Shown here piece after piece: positions 25,261 through 34,072 of a DNA stretch of 64,000 nucleotides. Position 1 is the first letter of the stretch. Each line of letters begins with the position of its first letter. Under the pieces are notes generated by a model that was not told where the DNA came from, did not search any database, and saw nothing but the letters and a program-made list of their open reading frames with translations. Position numbers and translations under genes: made by a program. The stretch comes from WSZJ01 sp964590435 (GTDB taxonomy: Bacteria; Planctomycetota; MHYJ01; WSZJ01): the NCBI GenBank assembly GCA_964590435.1, contig CAZPWT010000060.1, forward strand, positions 62,001 through 126,000. Reading direction: 5' to 3'.

Positions 25261-26003
25261 GACCACGAGTACTGGTCGGAGATCGTGCAGGTTGTCGTGC
25301 CCTTTGCGGCATCCGTCTCCAGGCGTGCACTGCCCCTGGATTCGGTGGGCGGAACCAGGCCACGGGCGGACTTGCCGTCCCAGTCGATCTTCAACGGCTT
25401 TCCCGTGGCCGCAGCGGCAGGTTTTCCTTCTTCGATCCGCATCTCGAATCCCGGGATTTCGAGAGCCGGGAACATTCGCGTGCAGCGAATCCCGGGCACT
25501 GCCCAGCCCTCCTTGGCTTCCTTTTCGGACGTCGGCCACGCCAGCATCATTCGCGCCACCTGGACGTCGGGATCCTCGATGCCGAAGAGGGGTTCCAGGG
25601 CACGCGGCAGAAGCGCGAAGTTTCCCGTGGCATCCATCGTCCCTTCGGCCTTGAACTCCGCAAGCGCCTTCTCGTCGCGCTTGTAGCTCCGCTCCACTTT
25701 AGCGAAGGCCTCGCCCGACTCCTCCTCGCCCCCGGCGACCTCGACGATCCGCACGGTGCCGGTTGCACCGCCTTTGCCGTCGACCTTGCTCACCGAGAAT
25801 CGGAAGGTCATCTTGAGCTCCGAGACGCGCGACTCCGCCCCCATGCCGGTGGTCGAGTCGTACCGGAGCTTCGAGGTCAGGGAGAATTCGAATTCGTCCC
25901 CTGCGGCGAATTTCCAGCGCGGTTGCGCGGATTCCTCGGCAAGAACCGGGGCGGCTGCGAACGAGATCAGCAGAAGTGCGAAAAGGGAAGTCAGCGGGCG
26001 CAT
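25164..26003 (-). CDS. Uncharacterised secreted protein
   Basis: I do not recognise this 279-residue protein. A signal peptide (MRPLTSLFALLLISFAAAPVLAEE) precedes a beta-rich mature part (FEFSLTSKLRYDSTT, KMTFRFSVSKVDGKG, TGTVRIVEV, FESTVIVRRI). It could be a periplasmic or surface beta-barrel or sandwich domain, with two cysteines in GIRCTRMF and TTTCTISD. ATG 26003 was chosen at the signal peptide rather than an earlier start 21 bp upstream. It has no close co-directional neighbour. Confidence 0.6.
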   Translation of the reverse strand: MRPLTSLFALLLISFAAAPVLAEESAQPRWKFAAGDEFEFSLTSKLRYDSTTGMGAESRVSELKMTFRFSVSKVDGKGGATGTVRIVEVAGGEEESGEAFAKVERSYKRDEKALAEFKAEGTMDATGNFALLPRALEPLFGIEDPDVQVARMMLAWPTSEKEAKEGWAVPGIRCTRMFPALEIPGFEMRIEEGKPAAAATGKPLKIDWDGKSARGLVPPTESRGSARLETDAAKGTTTCTISDQYSWSYEAEGIEGQGVEKCSVKETFESTVIVRRISK

Positions 26004-26161
26004 GGGCGGTCTCCAGGTTGGCACCCTGCATTGAACGCAGGATCTTCGCGTCAGTTCGAATGTGCCGGGGATTTGGCACCGCTCCGTCGTCCCGCGCGCG
26101 CAAAGGACAGCCGGCGAGGCATGGAAAGACCACGAACCTCCTCCCGGTCCCCGTTGTTAGC

Positions 26162-28540
26162 ATGTCCTCCCACTACCAACCACCGACCACCAACCCCCGA
26201 CTCCCCGTGGATCCCCACACCCTCACCGCCCTCGAATTCGACGTCGTCCGGCGCAAACTCGCCGACGAGGCGTTCACCGACCCCGGCCGCAAGGCCGCCG
26301 GGGCCCTTCTGCCCCTCCGCGAGGCCGACGCCGTCCGCTGGCTCCAGGACGAGACGATGGAGATGAGGCGCGCGGCGGCGGAAGAAGGCCGGCCGCCGGT
26401 GGACGGGCTGACCGATCTCTCGAAGGTGCTCGTGGCGGCGCGCATCGAGGGGCACCCGCTGGACCCGCAGGAACTCCTCGCGATCGCCGCTTCCCTCAGG
26501 GCCGCTCGCGCCGTGCTCGCCTGGTCCGGGCGGATCGCGTGGGAGCACCCGAAGCTCGACGTGATCGTGGGGACGGTGAAGGCGGAAGCGGACGCGGAGC
26601 ACCGGATCAGCAAGGCGTTCGACGAATCGGGGGCGGTGGCGGACGACGCGAGCCCGGAGCTGGCGGACGTGCGGAAAAAGATCGGGAAGCTGGAGGAGCG
26701 GATCCGGCGGCGGCTGGAGGACGTGATCGGGAGCTCGCGGACGTGGCTGCAGGACACGTTCATGACGGTGAGGAACGGGCGGTTCGTGATCCCGGTGAAG
26801 GCAGGGGCGCGGACGAACGTGCCGGGGATCGTTCACGACGCGAGCGACTCGGGGGTGACGGTCTACGTGGAGCCGACGGCGGTGGTGGAGGACGGGAACC
26901 AGCTCGCCGAGTGCCGCGCGATGGAGCGCGCGGAGATCCGCCGGATCCTGACTGCGCTCTCGGACATCGTGCGCTCGATCCTCCCCGCGATCGAGGCCAA
27001 CCAGCGCGCGCTCGCCGCCCTCGACCTCGCCGCCGCGAGGGCGCGCTTCGCCGAGCGCTGGAACTGCGTGCGCGCCGAGATCGACGAGAAGTGCCGCGTG
27101 CGGCTCGACGGGGCGCGTCACCCGGCGCTGCAGTTCAAGGGGATCGACGCGGTGCCGATCGACGTGCGGCTCGGCGACGACTTCCAGATCCTGGTCATTA
27201 CGGGGCCGAACACCGGGGGGAAGACGGTGGCGCTGAAGACCGTGGGGCTGCTGCACCTCATGGCGCTCTCCGGCTTGCACATCCCGGCGAAAATCGGCGC
27301 GCGCGTCGGGTTCTTCACGAACGTCTGCGCCGACATCGGCGACGAGCAGTCGATCGAGCAGTCGCTCTCGACGTTTTCGGCGCACCTCAAGCGCATCACC
27401 GAGCTCCTCCCGGCCGCCAACGCCACGACGCTCGTCCTTCTCGACGAACTCGGCGCGGGCACCGACCCGTCCGAGGGCGGAGCGCTCGGCTGCGCGATCC
27501 TGGAAGCGCTTCAGGCCTCCGGCGCCAAGGTCATGGCGACGACGCACCTGGGGGACATCAAGACGTTCGCGGCGACGACGCCCGGCGTCGTGAACGGCTC
27601 GGTCCTGTTCGACGTGCAGTCTCTCCGCCCGATGTACACGCTGACGATCGGGATCCCGGGCCAGTCGAACGCGTTTGCGATCGCGCGCCGGCAGGGGCTG
27701 CGCGAGGACGTCGTCGCGCGGGCCGAGGCGTTCATCGGCGGGCGGGAGCTGCTGCTCGAGAAGGCGATCGGCGGCCTGTCCGCGGCGCGCGACGAGGCGG
27801 AGCGCGACCGCGCTGCGATGCAGCAGGCCCGCGCGGACGCCGAGGTGGCCGAAAGCCGCGCGAAGAAGAAGATCCAGGACGCGGTCGAGGAGAAGCGCCT
27901 CGCGATGCAGGCCGCGGCGAAGGAAGCGGCGGAGCTGGTGGGGAGGGCGCGCGCCGAGGTGCAGGCGACGCTGGACGAGGTGAAGGCGCAGAAGGTGAAG
28001 CCGCGCGACGCGCAGCGCCGGCTCGACACTGCGCACCGCGAGATGGCGGCGAAGGCGCAGGCGCTCGAGCTTCCGGGGACGCCGCTCGCGCCGGCCGACA
28101 TCCGCCCCGGGCTGGCGGTTCGCCTGCGTTCGCTCGGCCAGGACGGGACGGTCGTGGCCGTCCGCGCCGGAAAGGGCCGCGCGACCGTCTCGTGCGGCGG
28201 GATGCAGATCGAGGTTGCCTTCGACGACATGGTGCGCGGCGAGCCTCCCCGGCCGGAACCGCGCGCCCCGGCCACGCCGAAATCCTCACCCAGCGCCCCG
28301 CGCGAAATCGACCTCCGCGGGCTTCGCGTGGAGGAAGCGCAGCGCAGCCTCGGGCGCGAAATCGAGGCGTGCCTCCGCGCCGGTTGCGAAACCGTCCGCG
28401 TCATTCACGGGTTCGGGACGGGAGCGCTCGCGCAGGCCTCGACGGAGTTCCTCCGGAGGCACCCGCAGGTTTCCCATTTCCGGACGGGGAAGCCGGACGA
28501 GGGTGGAGGGGGAGTGCTCGTCGTGACGTTCAAGGGGTAG
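26162..28540 (+). CDS. mutS2: MutS2 (endonuclease MutS2-like, Smr domain)
   Basis: The 792-residue protein has the MutS2 layout. A clamp/lever helical region (about 20-300) precedes the ATPase domain, with Walker A GPNTGGKT (about 347-354) and Walker B DELGAGTDPSEGG. A long coiled coil (about 520-640) follows, and a C-terminal Smr domain (about 715-792: EIDLRGLRVEEAQRSL, VIHGFGTGAL). Family members suppress recombination or act on collided ribosomes. The ATG at 26162 is followed by a Pro/Thr-rich stretch (SSHYQPPTTNPRLP) unlike the family; GTG 26207 (VDPHTLTALEF) may be the true start. Confidence 0.93.
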   Translation: MSSHYQPPTTNPRLPVDPHTLTALEFDVVRRKLADEAFTDPGRKAAGALLPLREADAVRWLQDETMEMRRAAAEEGRPPVDGLTDLSKVLVAARIEGHPLDPQELLAIAASLRAARAVLAWSGRIAWEHPKLDVIVGTVKAEADAEHRISKAFDESGAVADDASPELADVRKKIGKLEERIRRRLEDVIGSSRTWLQDTFMTVRNGRFVIPVKAGARTNVPGIVHDASDSGVTVYVEPTAVVEDGNQLAECRAMERAEIRRILTALSDIVRSILPAIEANQRALAALDLAAARARFAERWNCVRAEIDEKCRVRLDGARHPALQFKGIDAVPIDVRLGDDFQILVITGPNTGGKTVALKTVGLLHLMALSGLHIPAKIGARVGFFTNVCADIGDEQSIEQSLSTFSAHLKRITELLPAANATTLVLLDELGAGTDPSEGGALGCAILEALQASGAKVMATTHLGDIKTFAATTPGVVNGSVLFDVQSLRPMYTLTIGIPGQSNAFAIARRQGLREDVVARAEAFIGGRELLLEKAIGGLSAARDEAERDRAAMQQARADAEVAESRAKKKIQDAVEEKRLAMQAAAKEAAELVGRARAEVQATLDEVKAQKVKPRDAQRRLDTAHREMAAKAQALELPGTPLAPADIRPGLAVRLRSLGQDGTVVAVRAGKGRATVSCGGMQIEVAFDDMVRGEPPRPEPRAPATPKSSPSAPREIDLRGLRVEEAQRSLGREIEACLRAGCETVRVIHGFGTGALAQASTEFLRRHPQVSHFRTGKPDEGGGGVLVVTFKG

Positions 28541-28543
28541 GTC

Positions 28544-28831
28544 CCCTTTCCCTTGCCCTTTCCCTTTCCCTTGCCCTTTCCCTTTCCCTTGCCCTTGCCC
28601 TTTCCCTTGCCCTTGCCCTTTCCCTTGCCCTTGCCCTTTCCCTTGCCCTTGCCCTTGCCCTTGCCCTTTCCCTTGCCCTTGCCCTTGCCCTTTCCCTTTC
28701 CCTTGCCCTTGCCCTTGCCCTTTCCCTTGCCCTTTCCCTTGCCCTTTCCCGCCAAGGCATCGCGGGCCGTCAGTCCCTCGAGGGCAAGGGCAAGGGCAAG
28801 GGAAAGGGAAAGGGCAGGGGAAAGGGCAGGG
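28544..28831. repeat. Hexamer repeat array CCCTTK with inverted downstream arm (G-quadruplex-forming)
   Basis: About 34 uninterrupted hexamers alternate between CCCTTT and CCCTTG (28544-28750). A unique stretch of about 30 bp follows, then about eight hexamers in the opposite orientation (GGGCAA/GGGAAA, 28781-28831). Every unit carries a GGG run every 6 nt, so the minus strand of the left arm and the plus strand of the right arm can form G-quadruplexes, and the arms can pair with each other. It separates mutS2 from a small convergent gene. Open frames across it (poly-KG, poly-RA) are artefacts of the repeat. Confidence 0.95.
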
Positions 28832-28837
28832 AACGGA

Positions 28838-29071
28838 TTACTTCTTCGCTTCCCCAATCCCCCAGTACTTGTCGAACTCCGCCTGCGTCGACGGCAGCAT
28901 CATCTCCGGGCGGAACAGCACCCGCATCACCGGGTCCGGCGTGAGCGTCGACTCCCCGGTCATCGGGATGTGCGTCACGACCCGGTTCACCGTCAGGTCG
29001 TCCTCGCACTCGTAGTACATCCACGCCTCGCCCTTCATCGGCACGAACTGGGACGTCTTCAGGTATTTCAT
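28838..29071 (-). CDS. Small uncharacterised protein
   Basis: The 77-residue protein (start MKYLKTSQFVPMKGEAW, middle TVNRVVTHIPMTGES, end FDKYWGIGEAKK) is not recognised. No signal peptide or membrane segment is visible; Met, Thr and Pro are common. A TAGAAT box 7 bp before the ATG suggests leaderless transcription and supports it as a real gene. It lies between the hexamer array and a divergent acyl-CoA dehydrogenase gene. Confidence 0.5.
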   Translation of the reverse strand: MKYLKTSQFVPMKGEAWMYYECEDDLTVNRVVTHIPMTGESTLTPDPVMRVLFRPEMMLPSTQAEFDKYWGIGEAKK

Positions 29072-29078
29072 GCCCTCG

Positions 29079-29084
29079 ATTCTA
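29079..29084 (-). promoter_or_regulatory. -10 element of the 77-residue gene
   Basis: TAGAAT on the minus strand ends 7 bp before the start codon at 29071, matching the leaderless pattern seen at four other genes. Confidence 0.45.
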
Positions 29085-29164
29085 TTCGCCGGTGGCCGGA
29101 TTCCGCACTATTGGGGTATTGTGGCCCGCCGCGCCGCCACGCACGGAACTCCAAGGAATCCACC

Positions 29165-30385
29165 ATGCCCTTCTTCACACGCGACCAGCAGGAAACCCTC
29201 GAGGTTCTTCATCACGCCAGCCCCTCCTGGAAGGACCTGCTCGAGTTCCTCTCCGGGCCGCTCGCCAACTTCGCCGCCGAGAAGGTCGCGCCCCGCGCGG
29301 CCCGGAACGACGCCGAGGAATCCTTCGCGGCCGACAACTTCCGCGCGCTCGGCGAGCTGGGCTTCATGGCGCTGCCCTACTCCGAGAAATACGACGGCAT
29401 GAACGCGTGCTTCTCCTGGCTCGCGGCCGGCATCGAGACACTCGCCAAGGCCGACGCCGGGTTCGCGCTCGCCGTCGCCATCCACGGCACCGCGACCGAC
29501 GGCCTCTACCGCTTCGCCAGCGACCGCCTCAAGGACAAGTACGTCGAGAAGCTCTCCCACGGCCGGCTCACCGGCTGCTTCGGGCTCACCGAGACGACCT
29601 CCGGCTCGGACGCGCGCACCCTCAAGTGCTCCTGGACGCGCGACAACGCGACCGGCGACTACATCCTCAACGGCGGGAAGTACTGGATCACCAACGCCAT
29701 GACCGCCGACGTGTTCTTCATCATGGCCAAGGGCCCCGACGGCAAGGTGAGCGCGTTCGCGGTGGAGAAGGGCTGGAAGGGGACGTTCGAGCAGCACAAG
29801 ATCGAGGGGAAGATGGGCGTGCGCGGCTCGAACACCGCGGAGCTCGTCTTCGCCGACTACCGCGTGCCGAAGGAGCAGCTCGTCGGCGAGGAAGGCAAGG
29901 GCTTCAACTACGCGATGCACATGCTCAACGGCGGCCGCGTCACCATCGGCGCCTGGGCGACCGGCATCGCGCAGGGCGCCTACGAGAAATTCGTCAAGTA
30001 CGCCCACGAGCGCGAGCTGTTCGGGAAGCGGCTGATCGACCTCGACAACACGCGCCGCGAGATGTCGGAGATGCAGATCGGCATCAACGCGGGTCGCGTG
30101 CTGACGTACCAGGCGGCGTGGTGGAAGACGCGCGGCGCGGACATCGCGGCGAAGGCGGCGATCGCGAAGGTCGCGGCGACGGAGGCCTCGGTGCAGGTCG
30201 CGGAGCGGGCGATCGAGCTGTCCGGCGGCTACGGCTACGTCCACGACTCGCGGATCGAGCGGCACCTCCGCGACGCCCTTCTCGGCCGGATCGGCGAGGG
30301 GGCCAACGAGGTGCTCAAGATCATGGTCATCCCGCGTGCGCTGGAGCGCGAATTCGGCGAGAGGCCGCTGACGAACCTCTGGTAA
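29165..30385 (+). CDS. Acyl-CoA dehydrogenase
   Basis: The 406-residue flavoprotein oxidises an acyl-CoA to the 2-enoyl-CoA. The FAD/substrate motifs GCFGLTETTSGSD and KYWITNAMTADVF are present. The catalytic Glu is in the C-terminal helix IGEGANEVLK, matching the EGT position of short- and medium-chain enzymes. It could supply enoyl-CoA to the leucine pathway, or oxidise pimeloyl- or glutaryl-CoA from benzoyl-CoA degradation; the Glu position argues against classic isovaleryl-CoA dehydrogenase. The electron acceptor would be ETF. It appears to be a single gene. Confidence 0.85.
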   Translation: MPFFTRDQQETLEVLHHASPSWKDLLEFLSGPLANFAAEKVAPRAARNDAEESFAADNFRALGELGFMALPYSEKYDGMNACFSWLAAGIETLAKADAGFALAVAIHGTATDGLYRFASDRLKDKYVEKLSHGRLTGCFGLTETTSGSDARTLKCSWTRDNATGDYILNGGKYWITNAMTADVFFIMAKGPDGKVSAFAVEKGWKGTFEQHKIEGKMGVRGSNTAELVFADYRVPKEQLVGEEGKGFNYAMHMLNGGRVTIGAWATGIAQGAYEKFVKYAHERELFGKRLIDLDNTRREMSEMQIGINAGRVLTYQAAWWKTRGADIAAKAAIAKVAATEASVQVAERAIELSGGYGYVHDSRIERHLRDALLGRIGEGANEVLKIMVIPRALEREFGERPLTNLW

Positions 30386-30445
30386 GGCAGGCAAGCGGGC
30401 GAGCAACCGAGAATCCCCGGCTGCCCGTCCGCCTGCCCTCCGTCG

Positions 30446-33400
30446 TTACCGCCGCACTTCCACCGAGCTGTGCCGGTAGAGCACCTTCGGCTCCGTGAAG
30501 TACGTCACCGTGATGTCGTCGAGGATCGGCGACATCGTCACCGGCACCATCGAGGCGACCTCGAACCACCCCAGGTAGTACACCTCGGTGCCCGCCTTCA
30601 CCGGCGTCTTCACCGGCAACCCGGCGCACCCGTCGTAGTAGTACGAGTCCAGGTAGCTCCCGCCCTTCTTCGTCCGGATCGACGGCGTGATGTGCCCGAA
30701 CGACGTCGTCGGCGCCGAACCGTCGTGCCCGTACAGGTGGACGTGGAACGGGTGATAGTGCGTGCACGTCACCGTCCCGATCGTCACTTCGCCGTTCGCC
30801 GCCGCGGCCGCTTCCACCGCCGCAAGCCGCTTCTTGTACACCCCCGCCTTCTCGCCCTTGTAGCCCTTCCCGCTCTTGAACGTCGTGCCGTCGAAGTAGG
30901 TCATGCTGTGGAAGCGGTTCCTGGGGGAGAACGCGGCGTCGTGGCTGCGCCAGTGATGGATGACGAGGTTGTCGATGGTGCCGATCGTGGAGGGCTGGCT
31001 CATGCCGAAGATGTCGCCGGTGAACTGGAGCTTGCTGAGGACTTCCATGCGCGGCCCGGAGGCCCAGTCGTTGTTCGGGTAGACGCCGATGAACGGGGCG
31101 GGGAGGGCCATGGCCTTGGCGGCGTAGATGTCGGTGCCGACGACCTTGTTGACGTCCTGCCCGGCGCCGAGGATTCCGGAGGCCGGGGTGCCGTCGACGA
31201 AGAGCATGGCGTTGGGCGGGACGGTGACCTTGGAGCCGTCGGCCAGGGTCCTGACTTCCTCGGGCGTGATGCTGAATTCGATGTGGTGCCAGGTGTGCGC
31301 CTTCCAGGTGTGGTCGCAGTAGAGGACGTAGTGCTGGCCGCCGTAGAAGAGGTCGTAGAAGACACGCGATCCCTGGACGTAGACCCACTGCTCGTAGTTC
31401 GTGCCGTGCGTTGCGGCGCCGAGGCCCCAGAGGTGCATCCGGGAGCAGGGGCCGGCGTTCAGGGTCTTCGCGGCCGCGGTCTGGGGCAGGCCCTTCGCCC
31501 ACTCCCAGTGGTCGATCTCGGGCTTGTACATGAACTCGACCGTGAACTTGCCGGTCGGGAGTTCATCGGCCCAGATGGTGTGGAAGCGGCGGCGCTTGAG
31601 GTAGTTCACGTAAAGGCCGAACGGCTGGATGTCGGTGCCGTCCTCGAAGAACCCGCTGGCGATGGCGTTGAGGGCGCCGCCCGGCTGGATCTGGTAGGGG
31701 CGCTTCGGCGCGATGCCCCAGGCGGAGGAGTAATCCGTGTCGGAAGAAAGGGAGTTGGCGGGGGAGTTGGACGTCATGATCCCCTCGCAATCGGGGGAGC
31801 CGTAGGTGTACTCGGGGTTGGTGGGGTTGGGGAGGACGTGCTTCAGGGGGTTGGACGCGTGGTTGGCATGGGACTGGTTGGGGCCGATCTTGCCGAGGTT
31901 GAAGCCCCAGACGCCACTGACGGCACAGTCCTTGCCGGAGTTGGCCCAGTCGACGAGGTTCCAGGCGCAGTTGGCGGGCTTGCCGAGGAGCGGCTTGCGG
32001 CACATCTTGGCGGCGGACGTATTGAAATCGGTCGGCGTCTGCCCGGCCTGGACGTTCGCGGGGCCGTTCAGCGTGAGGTAACCGTCGTAGTCGGAGGCCC
32101 AGGAGAGGTTGCCGGTCGCGCTCTTGTAGAGCGGCGAGGGCACGACCTTGGGGTTGTTGTACGGGTACTCGGGCATGGAGACGACCGGCGGGTAGCCGTT
32201 GGCGTACAGGTCGCCTTCGCCGGAACCCGGGTCGTCGTTCGTCCAGCTGCGGTCCTTCTCGAACTGCTCCTGCGTCGTGAAGCGGAGCGCGTCGAAGATC
32301 TTCACGACGGTCTCGACTTTTTCCTCGGCGAGGAGCTTGCCGCCCGCGGTGATGCGGCCGAGGGATTCGATCTCGAAGAGGCCCATGGAGGAGAAGGACC
32401 ACTCCGTAGACTTCTGGGTGATATCGGACTTGTCGAGGCGGACGAGGTCCTTCGAGTTGACCAGGGGGTTGGGATCGACGAGGAGGAGGTCCGGGTTGAG
32501 CTTGCGGATGTCGGTATTGGGGTTTCCGTTGGCGTGGATGAGGGCCTTCTGGAACCGGTCGAGGCCGGGGATGGTGTCGATGACTTCGGAGCGGAAGTGC
32601 ATCCAGTCGTTGAAGCACCAGGCGCCGGCGGGGGTCCCGAAGGAGAACCGGGCGCTGATGATGTGGTCGGCGGCGGCCTCGGCGTCCGCCTGCGTGAGGG
32701 TGACGTTGCGGGTGACGAGGTGGGCGGTCGCGTGGTCGTAGTCGACGAATTTCGCGGAGAGCCCCCAGAGCATCGCGACGAGGACCTCTCGGCTCGCGGT
32801 GTTGACATTGATCGGGGCGCGCGGTTCCTTCCACTCGTTGGCGCCGCCGAACTTGGCGGGGGTGGTGGCGGAGCCGGAGGCCGTGACGAACTGCGTCACG
32901 ATGCCGCCGCGGTCGATCATGTCCGCCGGGGGAACAGGCGCCGTAGCGGCGAACCCGGCAGGCTTGGGGCCGAAGTGCATGACGGTGTAGTCGACCCAGG
33001 CGTGGCAGGTGATGAAGTCGCGGACGAGCTCAAAGCGGGCGCGCCCCTCGGCGGCGCCGAGCTTGGGGATGAAGACGAGGTCGCGGATTTCGCCCTTGTG
33101 CGCGAACGGCTTGTTGCGTGTCTTCGCCACGGCGACGATCTCGTCGCCGAGCTTGAACGGGCTGGGGAGCCCGGCGTCGAGTTTCATGATCGCGCCGAGG
33201 TTGTTCAGCAGCCGCTGGATCTGGGGGTTCTGGTCGTTGACGAACAGCATGGAGGCGCAGTCGAGGGCCTTGATCGCGTAGCAGTCGCCGTCGAGCTCGT
33301 AGCTCCCCGGCATGCCGCCGCTCATCCACGGGCGGGTCGGATCGGGAAGGGACAGGCCCGTCACGCCGGCGCTGAGAAGGGCTTCGTCGCAGACTTGCTC

Positions 33401-33763
33401 GAGCCGGCGCGGGGGGGCGCCATAGGCGCGGGTCGGCGTGTAGCCGCCGAATGAAGCGATTGTGGCGGGGGAGTAGGAGAGTGCGCCGACGGGGGCGTTG
33501 AGCATTTCGCGGTAGTACCAGTCGTTGCGCGGGTCGTCCCACGCCTGGATCAGCGACCGGGCGCGGATGGCGGCCATCGCGCGCTCGACGCCGGACTCGG
33601 CGAGGAGGCGGGCGCGGACTTTGTCGACGTAGGAAGACGAGGCCGAGCGTTCGACGCGGGACATCGTGGCGAAGGCGGCGGCGAGGAGGCCGAGGATGCC
33701 GAGGACGCCGAGCGCGACGAGGATGACGAAGCCGCGGTTGTGGAGGCGGCGGGCGAGCAGCAT
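30446..33763 (-). CDS. Giant GspK-like pseudopilin with C-terminal lectin-like region
   Basis: The 1105-residue protein starts with a prepilin leader and hydrophobic helix (NRGFVILVALGVLGILGLLAAAF, residues 9-31). It lacks the Glu5 typical of major pilins, as GspK does. An ESGVERAMA segment and PINVNTASREVLVAML (around residue 320) recall the GspK SAM-like domains. It is three times GspK length; the extra C-terminal part (about 730-1105) looks beta-rich and resembles concanavalin/LamG-type folds (KFTVEFMYKPE, TWHHIEFSI, AMLFVDGTPA). A surface-displayed pseudopilin tip that binds polymer is plausible. No other type II secretion genes are in the window. A Shine-Dalgarno (GGAGA) precedes the ATG. 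Confidence 0.75.
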   Translation of the reverse strand: MLLARRLHNRGFVILVALGVLGILGLLAAAFATMSRVERSASSSYVDKVRARLLAESGVERAMAAIRARSLIQAWDDPRNDWYYREMLNAPVGALSYSPATIASFGGYTPTRAYGAPPRRLEQVCDEALLSAGVTGLSLPDPTRPWMSGGMPGSYELDGDCYAIKALDCASMLFVNDQNPQIQRLLNNLGAIMKLDAGLPSPFKLGDEIVAVAKTRNKPFAHKGEIRDLVFIPKLGAAEGRARFELVRDFITCHAWVDYTVMHFGPKPAGFAATAPVPPADMIDRGGIVTQFVTASGSATTPAKFGGANEWKEPRAPINVNTASREVLVAMLWGLSAKFVDYDHATAHLVTRNVTLTQADAEAAADHIISARFSFGTPAGAWCFNDWMHFRSEVIDTIPGLDRFQKALIHANGNPNTDIRKLNPDLLLVDPNPLVNSKDLVRLDKSDITQKSTEWSFSSMGLFEIESLGRITAGGKLLAEEKVETVVKIFDALRFTTQEQFEKDRSWTNDDPGSGEGDLYANGYPPVVSMPEYPYNNPKVVPSPLYKSATGNLSWASDYDGYLTLNGPANVQAGQTPTDFNTSAAKMCRKPLLGKPANCAWNLVDWANSGKDCAVSGVWGFNLGKIGPNQSHANHASNPLKHVLPNPTNPEYTYGSPDCEGIMTSNSPANSLSSDTDYSSAWGIAPKRPYQIQPGGALNAIASGFFEDGTDIQPFGLYVNYLKRRRFHTIWADELPTGKFTVEFMYKPEIDHWEWAKGLPQTAAAKTLNAGPCSRMHLWGLGAATHGTNYEQWVYVQGSRVFYDLFYGGQHYVLYCDHTWKAHTWHHIEFSITPEEVRTLADGSKVTVPPNAMLFVDGTPASGILGAGQDVNKVVGTDIYAAKAMALPAPFIGVYPNNDWASGPRMEVLSKLQFTGDIFGMSQPSTIGTIDNLVIHHWRSHDAAFSPRNRFHSMTYFDGTTFKSGKGYKGEKAGVYKKRLAAVEAAAAANGEVTIGTVTCTHYHPFHVHLYGHDGSAPTTSFGHITPSIRTKKGGSYLDSYYYDGCAGLPVKTPVKAGTEVYYLGWFEVASMVPVTMSPILDDITVTYFTEPKVLYRHSSVEVRR

Positions 33764-34021
33764 GGGCGAGTCTCCGAAATAAAAACATCGGTGGCGCCGA
33801 ACCTTCCCGAATTGCCTCCGGTCGGGGTCGTCGCGGGATTTGTGCAGACGGGACGCGCGGACGGAAGGGCGGGAGTTGCAACCCTTGGGCCGAAAGATGA
33901 AGAAGGTTAATCTTTGCTTAAGGCCATGTGCATAAATGAGTTATGAAAACGTTTCGTTATGAACGACGCCGGAAACCTGTTACCGCTTCCGAAACCCGTT
34001 ACGAAAGGGTGACCCATTTTC
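33764..34021. other. Intergenic regulatory region between terminator and pseudopilin gene
   Basis: No gene is seen. GTTAATC and GCTTAAG (33906-33922) form a palindrome-like site resembling the nod operator but with a wider spacer. CATAAATGAGTTATG (33931-33945) is a further inverted repeat, and CGTTAYGAA occurs twice (around 33956 and 34000). The stretch is clearly AT-richer than the flanking genes, as expected for a promoter region. Confidence 0.45.
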
Positions 34022-34027
34022 AAGAAA

Positions 34028-34057
34028 ACGGGCCCGGGAATTCTCTCCCGGGCCCGT
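34028..34057 (-). terminator. Intrinsic terminator after the rhodanese-GPx gene
   Basis: ACGGGCCCGGGA and TCCCGGGCCCGT form a perfect 12-bp stem with a 6-nt loop. On the minus strand the stem is followed by TTTTC, a short U-tract, 16 bp after the stop codon of the selenoprotein gene. Confidence 0.9.
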
Positions 34058-34072
34058 CGGCGTCCACGCTCG

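Noticed and set aside
28544..28831. Possible CRISPR array
   Set aside because: The units are 6 bp without unique spacers, and no cas genes are present.
28405..28857. Open frames over the hexamer array encoding poly-KG, poly-RA and poly-PL proteins
   Set aside because: They exist only because a 6-bp repeat has no stop codon in most frames. They have no start signals or family resemblance.
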